Program-made: the position numbers and the translations under genes | Shown here: piece by piece, positions 1 through 12,328 of the stretch | How positions within the stretch are numbered: the first letter of the stretch is position 1 | How the letters are laid out: each line of letters starts with the position of its first letter | Notes under the pieces: model-generated | What the model was told of the DNA's origin: nothing | Databases searched by the model: none | What the model saw: the letters and a program-made list of their open reading frames with translations, nothing else | Assembly: GCA_025618425.1 (NCBI GenBank) | Contig: CM046850.1 | Span: 7,094,249 to 7,158,248 of the forward strand | Direction of reading: 5' to 3' | DNA length: 64,000 nt | From: Heliocidaris tuberculata | Taxonomy: Eukaryota > Echinodermata > Echinoidea > Camarodonta > Echinometridae

Positions 1-949
1 ATTAATTTGTATCTTTATTGAAATAACATGGGAGTAAAATCTGAACCTATCAATTTTCAGGAAATGTTTTTTTACAATTTGACAGTTGATTGTAATAATG
101 TAATTATGTATGCATTATCTTACTTCTCCTCTCTTTCTCTCTCTCCCTCTCTCTCCTCTTGTCTCTCTTTCTCTTTGTCTTCCACCCCACAGTTGTTATT
201 ATGCATATAATATGTTTACATTACTGTTCAGTGTTTCATACACAAAGTACTAGTATAGGTGCAATAATGTTTGTTTGTTTATTACAAAGCAATTAGGCAG
301 ATTTGGAGATGCAACATCTAATGTAACATTCAAATCAGTATTACCAATTAAATAATTCAATGAGTGCAATTTCTACGGGTAAACCAGAACTTTAAAAAAC
401 AACAAGACAATAATAATCTAAGGAATGTCATATTTTTAGTCATATTTTTATTTATATTTATCTGAACTACATTTGCAAAAAAGAAAAGAAATATGTGACC
501 TGTGCTGTATACCCAAGCAATTTCTACTCTTGATTTTGTTCTTGTAATCTTAGACTGTGCTTTTGTTCTGTTTGTATGTCGTTGCTTCGTTGTCATGTAC
601 ATCGTTATGAAATATTTTATATTCATTTATCGTCTGTTGAGAGCCAGAGGGGTGCTAACTCTGTGTTAAAAATATGAGGTAACGCCCTTCTAGCTCTCAG
701 CATACTTTATCTCTTAAATTTATGCTCTTTAAGTTATCTGTAAATGTTAGTTTATGATATGTTGATGTATTACTATGTGCTTTATACAAATGTGAGACCT
801 TAAAAACGATTTTTTTGAAATGCCTGTTCAGTTGTGCATGACAATAAATAAATTAAATTCATTCAATTCAATTCACTTCAATTAAAAATGGTCTGGCGAC
901 GCCCTTGATGATAAACTGACAGTTAGCTGTTTATTCCATTCTAATGCAG
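1..949 (+). other. Last intron of the upstream HERC-like gene (5' part outside window)
   Basis: The exon that begins at 950 is preceded by a normal acceptor (pyrimidine-rich stretch, then CTAATGCAG), so the DNA before it is intron of that gene. No coding exon could be recognised here. It holds a CT-rich run at 124-180 and, at 842-885, an AATAAATAAATT motif followed by ATTCA repeats, which looks like the 3' tail of a truncated non-LTR retroposon. The extent of that retroposon to the left (perhaps from about 610) is a guess. Confidence 0.55.
836..885 (+). repeat. ATTCA-type tail of a probable non-LTR retroposon
   Basis: AATAAATAAATT is followed by several ATTCA/ATTCAATTC units. Similar short tails (TTGAA or GAATT units after an A-rich end) occur at about 3178-3200 and 54330-54350, each after a stretch of unrelated-looking AT-rich DNA. 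Short pentamer tails of this kind mark the 3' end of CR1/L2-like elements; no reverse transcriptase remnant is visible, so the class is an inference. Confidence 0.4.
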
Positions 950-1215
950 TGTTCGTCTCGGGGTCTGACCGTGTACCGGTGGGCGGACTGGGGAACCTCG
1001 GCCTCACCATCGCTCCCCTCAAGGTCCCTTTCGACGAGTTCATCGAGGATGACTATGAAGAGAGGGTGGCCAGGCTGCTGCCAGTGGGCCATGGCTGTGA
1101 CAACAACGTGTTCCGCCGTACATTGCAACTCCCTCGGTACACCAGTGTCGAAATCGTCGAAGACCGCTTGAACGTGGCCCTGTCGTACTACGATTCTCCC
1201 TTCCTCATCGCCTAA
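950..1215 (+). CDS. HERC-like: HERC-like HECT E3 ubiquitin ligase, last exon only
   Basis: This is the C-terminal lobe of a HECT domain, which accepts ubiquitin from an E2 on a cysteine and passes it to a substrate. It starts after the acceptor TGCAG, with two bases that complete a codon split by a phase-1 intron, and reads FVSGSDRVPVGGL (the HECT TGSDRxP motif) to a TAA stop. The expected catalytic cysteine is in GHGCDNN, followed by RRTLQLPRY; the C-terminus is SPFLIA, keeping the phenylalanine four residues from the end that HECT ligases need. It closely resembles the last exon of the gene at 27476-44436, including intron phase, so the two are tandem paralogues on the same strand. Earlier exons must lie left of the window. 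Whether the gene is intact cannot be judged here. Confidence 0.85.
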
Positions 1216-1230
1216 TCAAGGGATTCTTTA

Positions 1231-1751
1231 TTAACCTTTCATTTGCCATCACTGCCAATAGTCCGGTTCTGTAATGTATTCAAATTTATGCACATTTCTA
1301 CTATGAACTCCTAGTGACGAGCTATCCATTAACCTACTTTTTATAAATGAGCCTCAATGCTTGCAATCCAGTTTGCATATACATTAGTTGTTGCTATGTC
1401 CGGCACGCCTCGGCAAGCTTTCAGGTTGTCAAGAACAACCTTTGTTTGAAAGGTATGCATAAAATTTGAATACATATTGGCACAGTCGCTCGTTTGCCTA
1501 CCATTCTGATCGGCACAAAACAAAAAGCACCAATTTACAGACTGATTGCTTTGTGTAACACAAAAGCTTTGTGAAATTACCAATTTCAGGTGTTTATTAG
1601 CTCTATATGACAACTCTTTTAACACCCGCTTGGATTAGTTTTACGCTGGAAACATGTAAATAACCTCGATACCTTTGGTTACACTAACCCATGATAAAGA
1701 CAATGTAGCACACAGCGATGATTTTTTTTTAGTGGCACAATAAAGAATTAA
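1231..1751 (+). mobile_element. TTAA-flanked MITE in the 3' UTR/flank of the first HERC-like gene
   Basis: The segment begins TTAACCTTTCATTTGCCA and ends TGGCACAATAAAGAATTAA, imperfect terminal inverted repeats bounded by TTAA. A second, shorter copy lies at 22433-22729 and shares the ends and inner words such as ACAAAAGCTTTGT and AGCTCTATATGA. TTAA target sites are used by piggyBac and Kolobok transposons. No transposase is present. It starts only 15 bases after the stop codon at 1215, so it probably forms part of the transcript's 3' UTR. Confidence 0.6.
1739..1744 (+). terminator. Possible polyadenylation signal AATAAA
   Basis: AATAAA lies 524 bases after the stop codon of the first HERC-like gene, inside the right end of the TTAA element. 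A second AATAAA lies at 1955-1960. Which is used cannot be told. Confidence 0.35.
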
Positions 1752-2259
1752 TGTGCTAGGCAGTTCAGAAATATACTTGAAATTACACTGGGTTTCACCC
1801 ATCATGGATTCATCTTCCAAATTATCACTCCATACCCCTCTTTAAGCTGATTATGTACCCTGGAATTGAATCAAATTCCACTTCTTGCTAATTTGATGTC
1901 ATTCTTGGTAATGTCTCCTCATCTGTATATAGATGGCCTTTTAGAGAGCGAGCGAATAAAACATTGATGACTTTTATTCACGCCGACAGCCATGGTGCCT
2001 TTTATATCCATCGGATCTATCAAGAAATGACCGATCATTTTTCACGTTTAGATGACATTCCATCAGGTCTGCATTCCATATACTCGCCCTAATTATAGTT
2101 TTTCGTGTGTTTATGTTTTCTTTGATAATTATCTTTGCCATTGTACTTAGTAACCTTTCATAAAGAAATGGTAGTCTAATTATACATGCATACCTTTATT
2201 CTTGTTAAGTCAGTGGTGGATTATGTATCCATCCCTCCTGTATACAATGTTCCAAATTA

Positions 2260-2540
2260 GGGGTAACCTCGCTAGTCATAAGGACCGCTATTTATAAGGA
2301 CCAGTTATTCATAAGGACCGCTATCCATAACGCGTGACTAAATGAATAGCGGTTTTGTATGAATAGCGGTCCTTCTAAATAGCGAGCAAACCATAGACAA
2401 ATTACCTGGCTATTCATAAGGACCTCCATTCATTAGGACCACTATTCATAACTATTCATAAGGACCGCTATTCATAATGCGTGTTAAACGAATAGCGGTT
2501 TTCTATGAATAGCGGTCCTTATGATTAGCGAGCGGACCCC
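2260..2540. mobile_element. Fold-back element built from a repeated 19-bp word
   Basis: The ends are inverted: GGGGTAACCTCGCTAGTCAT on the left matches the complement of the right end (about 27 bases, few mismatches). The body is made of direct and inverted copies of CATAAGGACCGCTATTCATA and its complement, with an inner palindrome closing near TAGCGAGC at 2379-2386. It is followed at once by a run of about 25 C. There is no reading frame of note. It looks like a small fold-back transposon; superfamily unknown. Confidence 0.6.
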
Positions 2541-5009
2541 CCCCCCCCCCCCCCCCCCCCCAAATACACGTATGTTCGGATAATTTCCTCTTGGATGCTT
2601 GGGCGATATAAATTTCTATGACATTGGAAAAGGCAAGTTCTTCAAATCATTCCTCAAAGGCGGACTTTTTTTTGACAGGTGTCTCAATGCTGACCACATT
2701 CAACATGTCGCATGTGATGGCAGAAAATAAGCCACTGCATGTATCAACACCTGATCAAAATTTACCGATTCACAGATGGAACACAGTAAACAACTGTGAA
2801 AAAAATATGCAAAGAACACAGTTTATACTGTACAGATTAATATGTAATCCCTAAGCTGGGTTATAGATGGAACACGTTAATGAACTGTGCCCGTCAAAAT
2901 CTGTATTCGCGACACGTTATATTCACCTGATTCATGAGGGGTTTCTTGGTGGTAGTTTTTCTTCTTTTTTTGAAGTATATATATATATATATATATTATG
3001 TACCCTAACATCTAAGGGCACCCTCGCCCCAAGCTTTTGCTTTCAGAGGTATGTCTTCCAACTATGTATGTACCACATTAATGTAGTTTTGTCATATTAT
3101 TGTTAAAATACATGTGCATTATTTTGTTCATTTATTACATTGTATACTTATTATTGGAAAGTTGGAAATACATGTCTTTAAATTGAATTGAATTGAAAAT
3201 TGATGTTTAAATATTGTCCAGGGCGATAATTCAGAAGTGTTTAATTACGGTCGACCCGTTTCGGTATGCATTATAATGCAGTCAATGCGCCCGTAATTTC
3301 AAAAGTAGATAACGAGATTTTCAGTAGTACGGTATACTTTGTACTATTTCTAAACCAGCTTAGGGATTACATAATCTGTACAGTATCAACTGCGTTCTTT
3401 TCATATTTTTTCACAGTTGTCTACTGCGTTCTGTTCGTGAATCAGGTGCAAAATTAACATATTGCCTCTTGTTTTGTGTGTGTGTGTCATGTGTCATACG
3501 TTTTTGAAAACGTGGTGGTACTGTTGGGATTATATGAGCTTTGACGATTTATTGTGACACAAGCTGCAACCAGATATTTAGGAACGTGCTGATTTCTTCT
3601 TTTTTTTTTTAAGTTTCATTCGTGAGCATACCGAAAAGAACAACTTTTGTAAACTTAAAAACTGTTTCTTTGACGTTCAAGGTGATGTACAGATAATACA
3701 ATCTCGTAGTATTTGGAAAATATTGTGTAATTCCGTTTATCGTCCGGTGAAAACTACATGTAGATCATAAAATGCTGTTTTGTTACAATTATTATGTACA
3801 GATTTGGAAGGAGTAAGCTGCTGCGAAAAGAAAACCGAACCGAATTAAAAATGCCATCAGGAATGTATTCTAAATATATGATACTTATCAAACAAACCCA
3901 CTGTTATTGCTCAACTTCACCAAAAGTTGAACAGATTTTAAAGTTGTAGATGCTGTCATAAGCAGTTCAACTTGATTCATCAAACATTCTGAAAATATAG
4001 TTTGGTTAGTACGTATTGGTTGTGATATTAAACCCTCCATTTTACTTCTCACATTTCATATCTTTTTCGGATTTAAATGAATGGTTTAATAAAGCAATTA
4101 ATTTATTTAAAACATCATTATGACCATCATATGAGGTATTTATGAATTTAATTTTCATTGTTACATGATCAGCGAAGACAGTTATTCGGTCTTTTGTCGC
4201 GTTTAAATGTATGTCAAATCCAATCATAAAATCCTCATAAAATGACAATGAATATGACATGATACTTGAGGTACATGTAAATATGGATAAAAACACGTTA
4301 AATGAAATAGAATATATATATATATATATATATATATTCCTAGATTCAACCAAAGGGCGAATGCTCAAAAATTGTACGCAAAGGGGAATTTTATCTAATT
4401 CACATTAATTAGATTATGCAGGGGTAAATTTTGATTTTAATAAAATATTTCTGTATAATCGGAGGTAGTAAAAAAGGTGAGGATGTAGTTCTTCTGCCTC
4501 CACGTTTATATTGGAATATACAGTTTTTAGCCCCCTCAAAAATTCACCCTAAGGTATTTTTACCCCAAAATGAACAGAAGGGGCCTTCTCCTTTCTGTAT
4601 CTGTAAAGTCGGCTCCTTCGCCTTATCAACTGGGCTGTATATATTTCACAAAGAAGTGAATAAGTACATTTTATGATCTGACAAAAAACATAAAAAGAAG
4701 TATTTCTTGAGAATATAATGCAGCACATCTGTACCAAGAAGTGTGTAACAACCATGGCAGTGTTGTCCCCTTAGTATTCTGTAGTAGCCTACTTGTATTC
4801 TGTAGGGTTATAATAGCAATGAATCCAAATGAATCATTCAAACCGAATAATTGCCTTTATAATTTATAGGTAAAAAGTCATTTTACTGTAGAATTAGATG
4901 ATCAGAATCTCAGCTTGAGTTTGCGAACTTGAGCAGACCGAGCGAGGGCTAGAAAAATACTGTCACAAAATATCAATATTTCTTGCCCGGCATTGTTAGA
5001 AAATGTACA
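2541..5009. other. Gene-free stretch with microsatellites
   Basis: I see no exon here. It holds a poly-C run (2536-2562), a TA run (2976-2997), an AT-rich stretch ending in TTGAATTGAATTGAA at 3180-3196 that resembles a retroposon tail, and a second TA run (4313-4336). Short open frames exist in all directions but none resembles a known protein or has consistent splice signals. Confidence 0.6.
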
Positions 5010-5259
5010 TAATTTCCCCCTTCCGCCACATATAGCATCAATTCATTTCCCTTTGTAAGTACATGCACTTCCCCTTTCCGTGATATATATCATCAAAATA
5101 TTTCTCTTTCTAAGTACATGCAGTTCCCCTTTTCGTCACATATAGCATTAATATATTTCCTTTTGTAAGTACATGCAGTTCCCCTTTTCGTAATATATAA
5201 CATCAATATATTTCACTTTGTAAGTATGCGATTCCCTTTTTCGTCACATACATCATCAA

Positions 5260-6778
5260 CACTGGCGTAGCCAGGATTTTTCAAGAGGGGGGCCAAGGCG
5301 AGGGAGCGAAGCGACCGAGCGGGGGAGGGTGTGGGAGGGGGTATCCCCCTCCCACGGTAGGAAAATTTTTTAAAACCAGGTCATGAAAATGGCATTTTCT
5401 GCACCCTAAAATTCTATTCTGGTGTAACCTACTTGAGAAGTGACAGATGAAATAGGATTTTTTTTTTCTCTACTCCGCTGGAATGAATTGTAGTGGAAGG
5501 ATTACCACTCCTTGGGGCTCCAGAATTCCAAGCAATACGCAAAATTACATGTAGTTGGTGTGTATAAATAGCTGTACCAGTGTACATACGAAACGTTGAA
5601 ACCCGTGTTTTCGGATAGGAAAATATACAGACTAACAACCAAAAACCCACACACAGACACACTGACTATTGACTAACATATGACTATTAAAGAGGACGCC
5701 CTTTCTCATGGAGTGGAATTTATATCTCATCTCAAGCGGTAGTCTCATTTGAAAACACATGCAACATCTTTATTAGGTGTATGTAAAAGACTTTAGCAAT
5801 TTATTTAGCTGCCTTGTTTAGCTCTTTATCTCATTTTCTCGGTTAGAGGTTGTTCATTAGTTGCCTAATTCGTATATACTACACGAATCCAGCTACGTAC
5901 TCCTTCATTTAAGTACTGAGGAATTATATAGTTTGATTAATTTTTGTAACGAAAATGAACATCAATGTGAGTATTTAGCACGGAAAAATATTAGAATTAC
6001 ATCGTGTAAAGAGTATAGAGATCACAATTTGTAATAAAAACATATGGAAATAATGTAATTACACATAGAGAACGGGCTAAACAAAGTCTTCATACAACCA
6101 AGTCAAGCGCACATGATTTGCCACATGTGAAGGCCGTTTTTGTCATTCAATTTAGTGATAATAGATTTGACTCAAAACTGTAAACATCAAAGCAGAAAGC
6201 ATCTCGTCCGATGACTTACTAGTATATAAAATACGACTTGAACAAAGAATGAAATTGTATCTTTTTTGAATATTCCTCTATAAAATCGAACTCTACCTTG
6301 AAAAACAGTGTTTTGCTTCTCCTCGGATGAAGACCATAAAAATGATATAACGGTGACATTGTTTTCGTATAAAAGCAATGTTGGCTACCACAATGATAAC
6401 TCTTAAACAAACTCAAGATTTACAAAACGAAGAAAATGGTTATTGCCTCCATCGGACATATACCCATTCACAAAGAGAGGTTTATATTCGGCAAGAATAA
6501 CTGATACGCCTCTTCATCATTCTGAGTACAATTTCTTTCAACTCTCGACAAACTAAAAGAAATATAAATGTTCTGTTACCAATCTACTTAGTCAATGTTG
6601 TTAACAAAGTTTCGGGTTATGATTTGGAAAGGAACAGTTTTTGCTGGAAATGAAAGCAGTGTTTATTTTGCTTACTTTTTTGGTAATATTTCCATTTTAT
6701 TTTTCCTTATTTCGATTGTAAGGTAGGGGTAGGGTAAGTCCTAGTAAGACCAGCATGTGAAAAGGAAATTAGTTTTTT

Positions 6779-6809
<31 letters not shown>

Positions 6810-6870
6810 TTGCTCTCCGATCAACAGGGGGGGCCATGGCCCCCTTGTGCCCCCCCTGGCTACGCCAGTG
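5260..6870. mobile_element. Non-autonomous hAT-like DNA transposon in the satellite
   Basis: The ends are perfect inverted repeats, CACTGGCGTAGCCAGG and CCTGGCTACGCCAGTG, and the element is flanked by an 8-bp direct repeat ATCATCAA at 5252-5259 and 6871-6878. Eight-bp target duplications are typical of hAT. The duplicated bases belong to the satellite unit, so the insertion point is clear. The inside is AT-rich, with a G-rich stretch near the left end and poly-T/poly-G near the right. No transposase frame remains, so it is a non-autonomous copy or an internal-deletion derivative. Confidence 0.8.
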
Positions 6871-7542
6871 ATCATCAATATATTTCCCTTTGTAAGTACA
6901 TGCAATTCCCCTTTTCGTCACATATAGCATCAATATATTTCCCTTTTTATCAACATGCAGTTCCCCTTTTCGTCACATATATCATCAATAAATATATTTC
7001 CCTTTGTATCAACATGCAGTTCCCCTTTTCGTCACATATCTCCCCTTGTATCAACATGCAGTTCCCCTTTTCGTCACATATATCATCAATATATTTCCCT
7101 TTGTAAGTACATGCAATTCCCCTTTCCGTGATATATATCATCAATATATTTCCCTTTGTATCAACATGCAGTTCCCCTTTTCGTCACATATATCAATCAA
7201 TATATTTCCCTTTGTATTAACATGCAGTTCCCCTTTTCGTAATACATAACATCAATATATTTCACTTTGTAAGTATGCGATTCCCCTTTTCGTCACATAC
7301 ATCATCAATATATTTCCCTTTGTATCAACATGCAGTTCCCCTTTTCGTAATATAGGCCCTATAGCATCTATTTCCCTTTGTAAGTATATGCGATTCCCAT
7401 TTTTGTAACATTATCATCAATATATTTCCCTTTGTAACTACATGCAGTTCCCCTTTTCGTAATATATAGCATCATATTTCCCTTTGTAAGTATATGCAAT
7501 TCCCCTTTTCGTCACATTATCATCAATATATTTCCCTTTGTA

Positions 7543-8119
7543 AAGGGCCTTCTCCGGGCCTTCTACAAATTCACGGATCTAACACGGATCACCCCGGATC
7601 GCCGTTCCGGGTCTTCCTTGTTAAGTCCGGGCATCACCGTGTATGCACCGGGCACTCATCCGGCATTATCCTTGGTGCAACGGCAAACTGCAAACTGCAA
7701 ACAAATCCCAGTAGAGACCGTGAACCGCCCTGAGCAGACCGTGTAAGGACCTAGTTGCACCCGTATACCGTTAGGTCCGTGTTCGCTCCGGGAATCTCTA
7801 GGGCAAGATCCGTATTGATACCTTACGTATCCGTGTAAACACCTCACTCATCTGTATAAATACCCAGTTGGGACCGTATTTACTCCGTCTGTACAATTAA
7901 TGCCCCAGTCACATAATGCTCTGCGTCCGGCGTTGCGTCCGGCGTTGCGTTCAAAAAGTCAGTCATTTTCTATGGACTTTTTGGACGCAACGCCGGACGC
8001 AACGCCGGACGCAGAGCATTATGTGACTGGGGCATGAGGGGAAAAAAAACTCTATGTCCACCACGGATGGCGATCCAGGGTGATCCGTGTTACGATCCGT
8101 GAAGGTGTAAAATGCCCTT
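7543..8119. mobile_element. 577-bp terminal-inverted-repeat element in the satellite
   Basis: The left end AAGGGCCTTCT leads into TTCACGGATCTAACACGGAT and CACCCCGGATCGCC. The right end carries the inverted match (GGCGATCCAGGGTGATCCGT, GTTACGATCCGTGAA, GCCCTT), giving imperfect terminal repeats of about 60 bp. It interrupts a satellite unit. A further palindrome (7901-8034) is inserted inside it. A target-site duplication is not clear, so the superfamily is open. Confidence 0.7.
7901..8034. repeat. Near-perfect 134-bp hairpin with CpG-rich arms
   Basis: The arms are about 59 bp each and differ at a single base, around a loop of about 14 bases (AGTCATTTTCTATG). The outer part is TGCCCCAGTCACATAATGC and its complement; the inner part has two GCGTCCGGCGTT units per arm. 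Identity between the arms is far higher than for the surrounding 577-bp element, suggesting a younger insertion or gene conversion between the arms. Confidence 0.9.
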
Positions 8120-8504
8120 ATGTACATGCAGTTCCCCTTTCCGTTTTATATAGCATATATTATCTCTCTTTGTCAGTATATGCAATTCCCCTTTTCGTCA
8201 CATATATCAATATATTTCCCTTTGTAAAGTACATGCAGTTCCCCTTTTCATCACATATATCAATATATCTCCTTTTGTAAGTATATGCAATTCCCCTTTT
8301 CGTCACATATATCAATATATTTCCCTTTGTAAGTATATGCAATTCCCCTTTTCGTCACATATATCAATATATTTCCCTTTGTAAAGTACATGCAGTTCCC
8401 CTTTTCGTCACATTTCTTTTTGTAAGTACATGAGTTCTCCTTTCCATCACATTATGACATTAAAATATTGTCCATGCATCGTTAGTTCATGTAAATTCAG
8501 TCCT

Positions 8505-8765
8505 CTGTATGAAAGAGAGAGAGAATGAGAGATAAAGAGACACAGATGTATAGTATAGAGAGATAGAAGGGAGAGAGAGAGAGAATGAGAGATGTAAACG
8601 GACACAGAGCTATAGTGTAGAGAGATAGAAGAGGGAGAGAATGAGAGAGAGAGACACAGATGTATAGTATAGAGAGATAGAAGAGAGAGAAAGAGAAGAG
8701 AAAGAGAGAGGAGAAGAGAGAGAAGAGAAGAGAGAGAGAGAGAGTGAAAAGGGGAGGGAGAGAAA
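8505..8765. repeat. GA-rich tandem repeat
   Basis: Units of about 60-70 bp with GAGACACAGATGTATAGTAT and AGAGAGATAGAAG recur at about 8540, 8607 and 8655, then decay into plain GA repeats. Both strands give serine/leucine-rich or arginine/glutamate-rich peptides that are repeat products. Confidence 0.75.
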
Positions 8766-9440
8766 TTCACTAGGCTTTTTTATTAGATATTTTGAGTGCC
8801 AGAACAGCTTGTCTTTTGAAATTTGATGTAAATTTGGTGTAAATTGACCTGCCCCCTCCCAACACATACATGCACCTATTCACATCCCTCATCCCTCTCA
8901 CACACATACACCCCCACACACATCCCTACCTCAAAACAAACCCATGCATGAATAACATTAAAGTATGTAATTTCTTGACTCAGGCTTTAGACAGATTAAA
9001 AGTTAATCAGCTTGGTGCAGCAGACGAAATTTGTGCTGTGACACCCCCCCCCCCCCCCCTTTGCAAAAAAAGTGCAACGGCAACAATTGTGCCACCATAG
9101 GGAGCTAAAATTCCAGGAAAAAAAAGTAAATAGTGCAACTTGAGATAACGCGGACAATTATTTTGAACTTTTTCTTCATATGGAAGAACATTTTACCCTG
9201 AAACACAATTTAGTGAGATTCTTACACACTCTCCCTCCTCTTCATCTTTAATTACAGCATGAAGTGTTAGTGTGGTGCCCCCTAACAAATAAAGAGATAG
9301 ACTGTGTCCATGATTATAGGCAAACACATCACTTACTTCATGACTTATTAAAATCAAGTTGTGAAACTAACACCAAGAAATATCATATGAGGACAGAAGT
9401 GCACCTGTTTAAGTGAATTTTAATTAAAACCCTTTATTTA
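8766..9440. other. No gene seen; C run and AT-rich DNA
   Basis: A poly-C run lies at about 9043-9058. TTTATT at about 9434 would be AATAAA on the minus strand and could end the minus-strand transcript of the SET-domain gene described below, but this is a weak inference. Confidence 0.4.
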
Positions 9441-9441
9441 T

Positions 9442-11725
9442 CACAATGTGAAAACATCCACTGATACACAGTGTAATAATTAACAATTCGCAATGGAGTT
9501 CAGGCATAAAACTTCGCCAAACCTGGATTATCCATGAAGTACTTTAACATCAAACATGCCAAAGAAACTATTGATATTAAATTATGTCATGAACTACGTC
9601 CTCTTCTAGTAAATGTCCAACTTATTTCACAAATACATGTGCTACATGTACGTTATTTTGTCAGAAACTTTTACTGTCAACAATGTATTCCTCACTGAAA
9701 ATGGCATTCTTCGTCTTAACTACAGCTTAACTTTATTTTGTAACGTCCAACATATATATCCATATCTTCATCTGACAGGTTTTATTAAAGGAAAAGACCT
9801 AAAACAATGAAAATTTTATAGAGCAAATTCAAAAATTGCATATTTCAAATTTGAAAATTTTGAAAAATTGAAACAATGAAATTCTTTGAAGAGCCAATTC
9901 CAAAATTGAACATTTAAAAATTGAAAATTTTGAAAAATTAATTTAAAACAATGAAACTCTTTGAAGAGCAAATTCCAAAATTTAATATTGTGAAACATTG
10001 AAAATTATAATGTCATAAATATATACAAACTGAAGCTAGGTATCATTTTAGTAAATAGTTTAACATGTATTTCAATATTCTGTTAATATAACTTTTTAGC
10101 CTCACAGTCGTGACATGGCCCAGTGATTTAATTAATACAGAAACAAATCACCATGTGTTACTGATGATTATTCACTTTAGGACCTCAAGATTTTATCCCA
10201 CGTCATTTGCTTTTTCTTTGGTTTTTCACATCTCAGTCATCATTTTCCTTATATCCCAACCCAAGGTGAATTAAACAATTTCCCATAAGCAGGATAAGAA
10301 ACTTAATCAATCCCAATTCCTTGCAGTCTATTGTTATGTAAAGCTGCCTCTCACTCAAATGATCAACTAACTTATAGACTGATATGATACACATCTTCAT
10401 GTTAGAATTGACCTTTAGCAATCAATTTGAAATTGGGGCATGACAGTACATTACTAAAACTTAGTATTCTGTTTTTCATTTTTTTTAAATTTCGTTCGAA
10501 ATCTCCCTCCTGTAAAAATGTACTTCTCACTGGAAATAACATTCTTTAGAACATGAAACCAGTAATTCATCACAGTGTGAAAACATCCACTGATACACAG
10601 TGTAATAACTAACAATTCACAATGGAGTTTAGGCAGAAACTGTGCCAAATCTTGGTTATCCAGGAAGTACTGAAACACCAAACATGCCAAAGAAACTATT
10701 GATAATTACGTCATGAACTACGTCCTCTTCTAGTACATGTCCAGCTTGTTTCACAAATACATGTGCTAGTTACTACAGTGTAATAGTACAATATTTCAGG
10801 TGCATATCAAATATGATTCCCATTCGAGTTTTACACATAAGATCTTGTCAATTTGTTGATCATTTCTGAAGTATTAAGAAGACAAAAATAAAACTTCAGT
10901 TACCATGCTATGTATTACATCTGCTCTGAAATTTTTCACTATAACTACCTAAACCTTTTACAATTTTCTTTCTTTTATGAAAGTAATGTTTATCTGGATA
11001 AAACAATGCAAGTCACCATACAAATCTAAGTTCTTGAAAACATTTCCTTTCAATTTCACATTCATTTACTTATTGTCATGATTTATAGACATTATCTACA
11101 CTTTATGTGACATTTAGGGAAACTGTGTGTACAAAGCATTGTATTGATGCTCTATCATTCTATGTAGCAATAAAAACCACTGCATGTATTAAAAATGAGC
11201 TTTATCACACACATTGTAATTATTGTAATTATAATTGTCCTATCTTTTAATTAAAACAATAAACAAACAAAATGTATATCAGGTAAAGCATAATTGTTGA
11301 AAAATGATAACGAACACTGCATGTAATAACAATGGGCAAACATTCTGAACCTTTGTCATAAGTGTCCAACTTCGTATTGGAACAATAAACACACAAATGT
11401 ATATTTGGTAATAAGAAATACATAATTACTGCTATATGTTATAAGAAGCAATGCATGTAATAAACATTTTGCAAAATTTTTGTAGTCTTGTCATGAATTG
11501 TTATGCTTTGTATAAAAAAAAAAACTGCAATCTATATGGAAGTAAACTTTGTTTCTCAATATTTTGAAGTTTCTGGGGTGTAATTCTGGCTACACTAGTA
11601 CAGCAGAGAAGGGGGGGGGTGCTGACAAGGGAGAGATGGCATGAATTTCTCCTTAAAGTGTCCAACTCATTCTACAAATACATGAACTAGCTGCCACATT
11701 TTAACAAAAATAGTAAGATTGTAAG

Positions 11726-11757
<32 letters not shown>

Positions 11758-12328
11758 CAATTACTTATCAAATGATTTCCATTCCAGTTCTTCACATTCA
11801 CTCTGGTCAATCATTTTGTAAGTATTGAAGAACACAGACAAAACTTCAGTGAGCATGCAATATAAGGTATTGTACTTGATCTTATGAACAGAAGTCACCT
11901 GAAATGAATCCAAACAACTAACTCCATCCATGCTTACACTAACAAAAGCCTAGTACCCCTAGCTACCATGTATGGTTGCATGTATGTACTGATTTTAAGG
12001 ATTTTAAAAGCTAGTATCAGCTTTTTGGCAAGCAAGACTATTTGAAACAACAGACAGTCATGTAATGAATAAGTCTATGAAGTGAACCTTTTTAGGAACT
12101 ATGAAATGCTCAATTAAAAAAGGGGGTGGTGATGTCATACCCTAGCCATCTTAATTTCCAGAACATTCGAAGACAGGCCAATTCCATCAAATTTAAGGCC
12201 CATAATAACATAAATTCTTGCAATGTATGCACGCCTGCTTTGTTACCAGCACCTAAATCATACACAAAGTACAAACAAAGAATAAACAAAAACAAAAATA
12301 AAACCAAACATATAGTAGTTTTATGACC
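9442..12328 (-). repeat. Diverged tandem triplication at the 3' side of the minus-strand gene
   Basis: Three segments share the same order of words. Copy 1 starts at about 9442 and copy 2 at about 10569: both carry GTGAAAACATCCACTGATAC, CATGCCAAAGAAACTATTGA and ACTACGTCCTCTTCTAGTA over about 200 bp. Copies 2 and 3 share the next part (about 10735-10910 and 11655-11860), including CAAATACATG and AAAACTTCAGT before ACCATGC or AGCATGC. The end of copy 1 (10182-10250) matches the coding exon and stop region at 12324-12410, with in-frame stops, so it is a decayed duplicate of that exon. A separate repeat of about 135 bp built on CACTGCATGTA lies at 11180-11480, and a TA run at 11729-11752. Confidence 0.6.

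Larger units (their letters stand above)
5010..8450. repeat. 55-bp satellite array, interrupted by two transposons
   Basis: The unit is about 55 bp and contains ATCAATATATTTCCCTTTGT, then AAGTACATGC or ATCAACATGC, then AGTTCCCCTTTTCGTCACAT. Units are seen at about 5010-5259, 6871-7542 and 8120-8450, in the same direction, roughly 22 units in all, with variants (GTAAGTACATGC/GTATCAACATGC; TCGTCACATATA/CGTGATATATA). The three blocks are one array split by insertions at 5260-6870 and 7543-8119. Apparent peptides such as ISLCINMQFPFSSH are by-products of the repeat. Confidence 0.9.

Noticed and set aside
6810..7249. Plus-strand open frames with repeated ISLCINMQFPFSSH peptides
   Set aside because: Direct by-products of the 55-bp satellite; no start, splice site or family support.
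5010..8450. Regularly repeated units that might suggest a CRISPR array
   Set aside because: Units are contiguous without unique spacers, and the DNA is eukaryotic; it is a satellite.
8447..8867. Ser/Leu-rich minus-strand frames
   Set aside because: Products of the GA/CT repeat.
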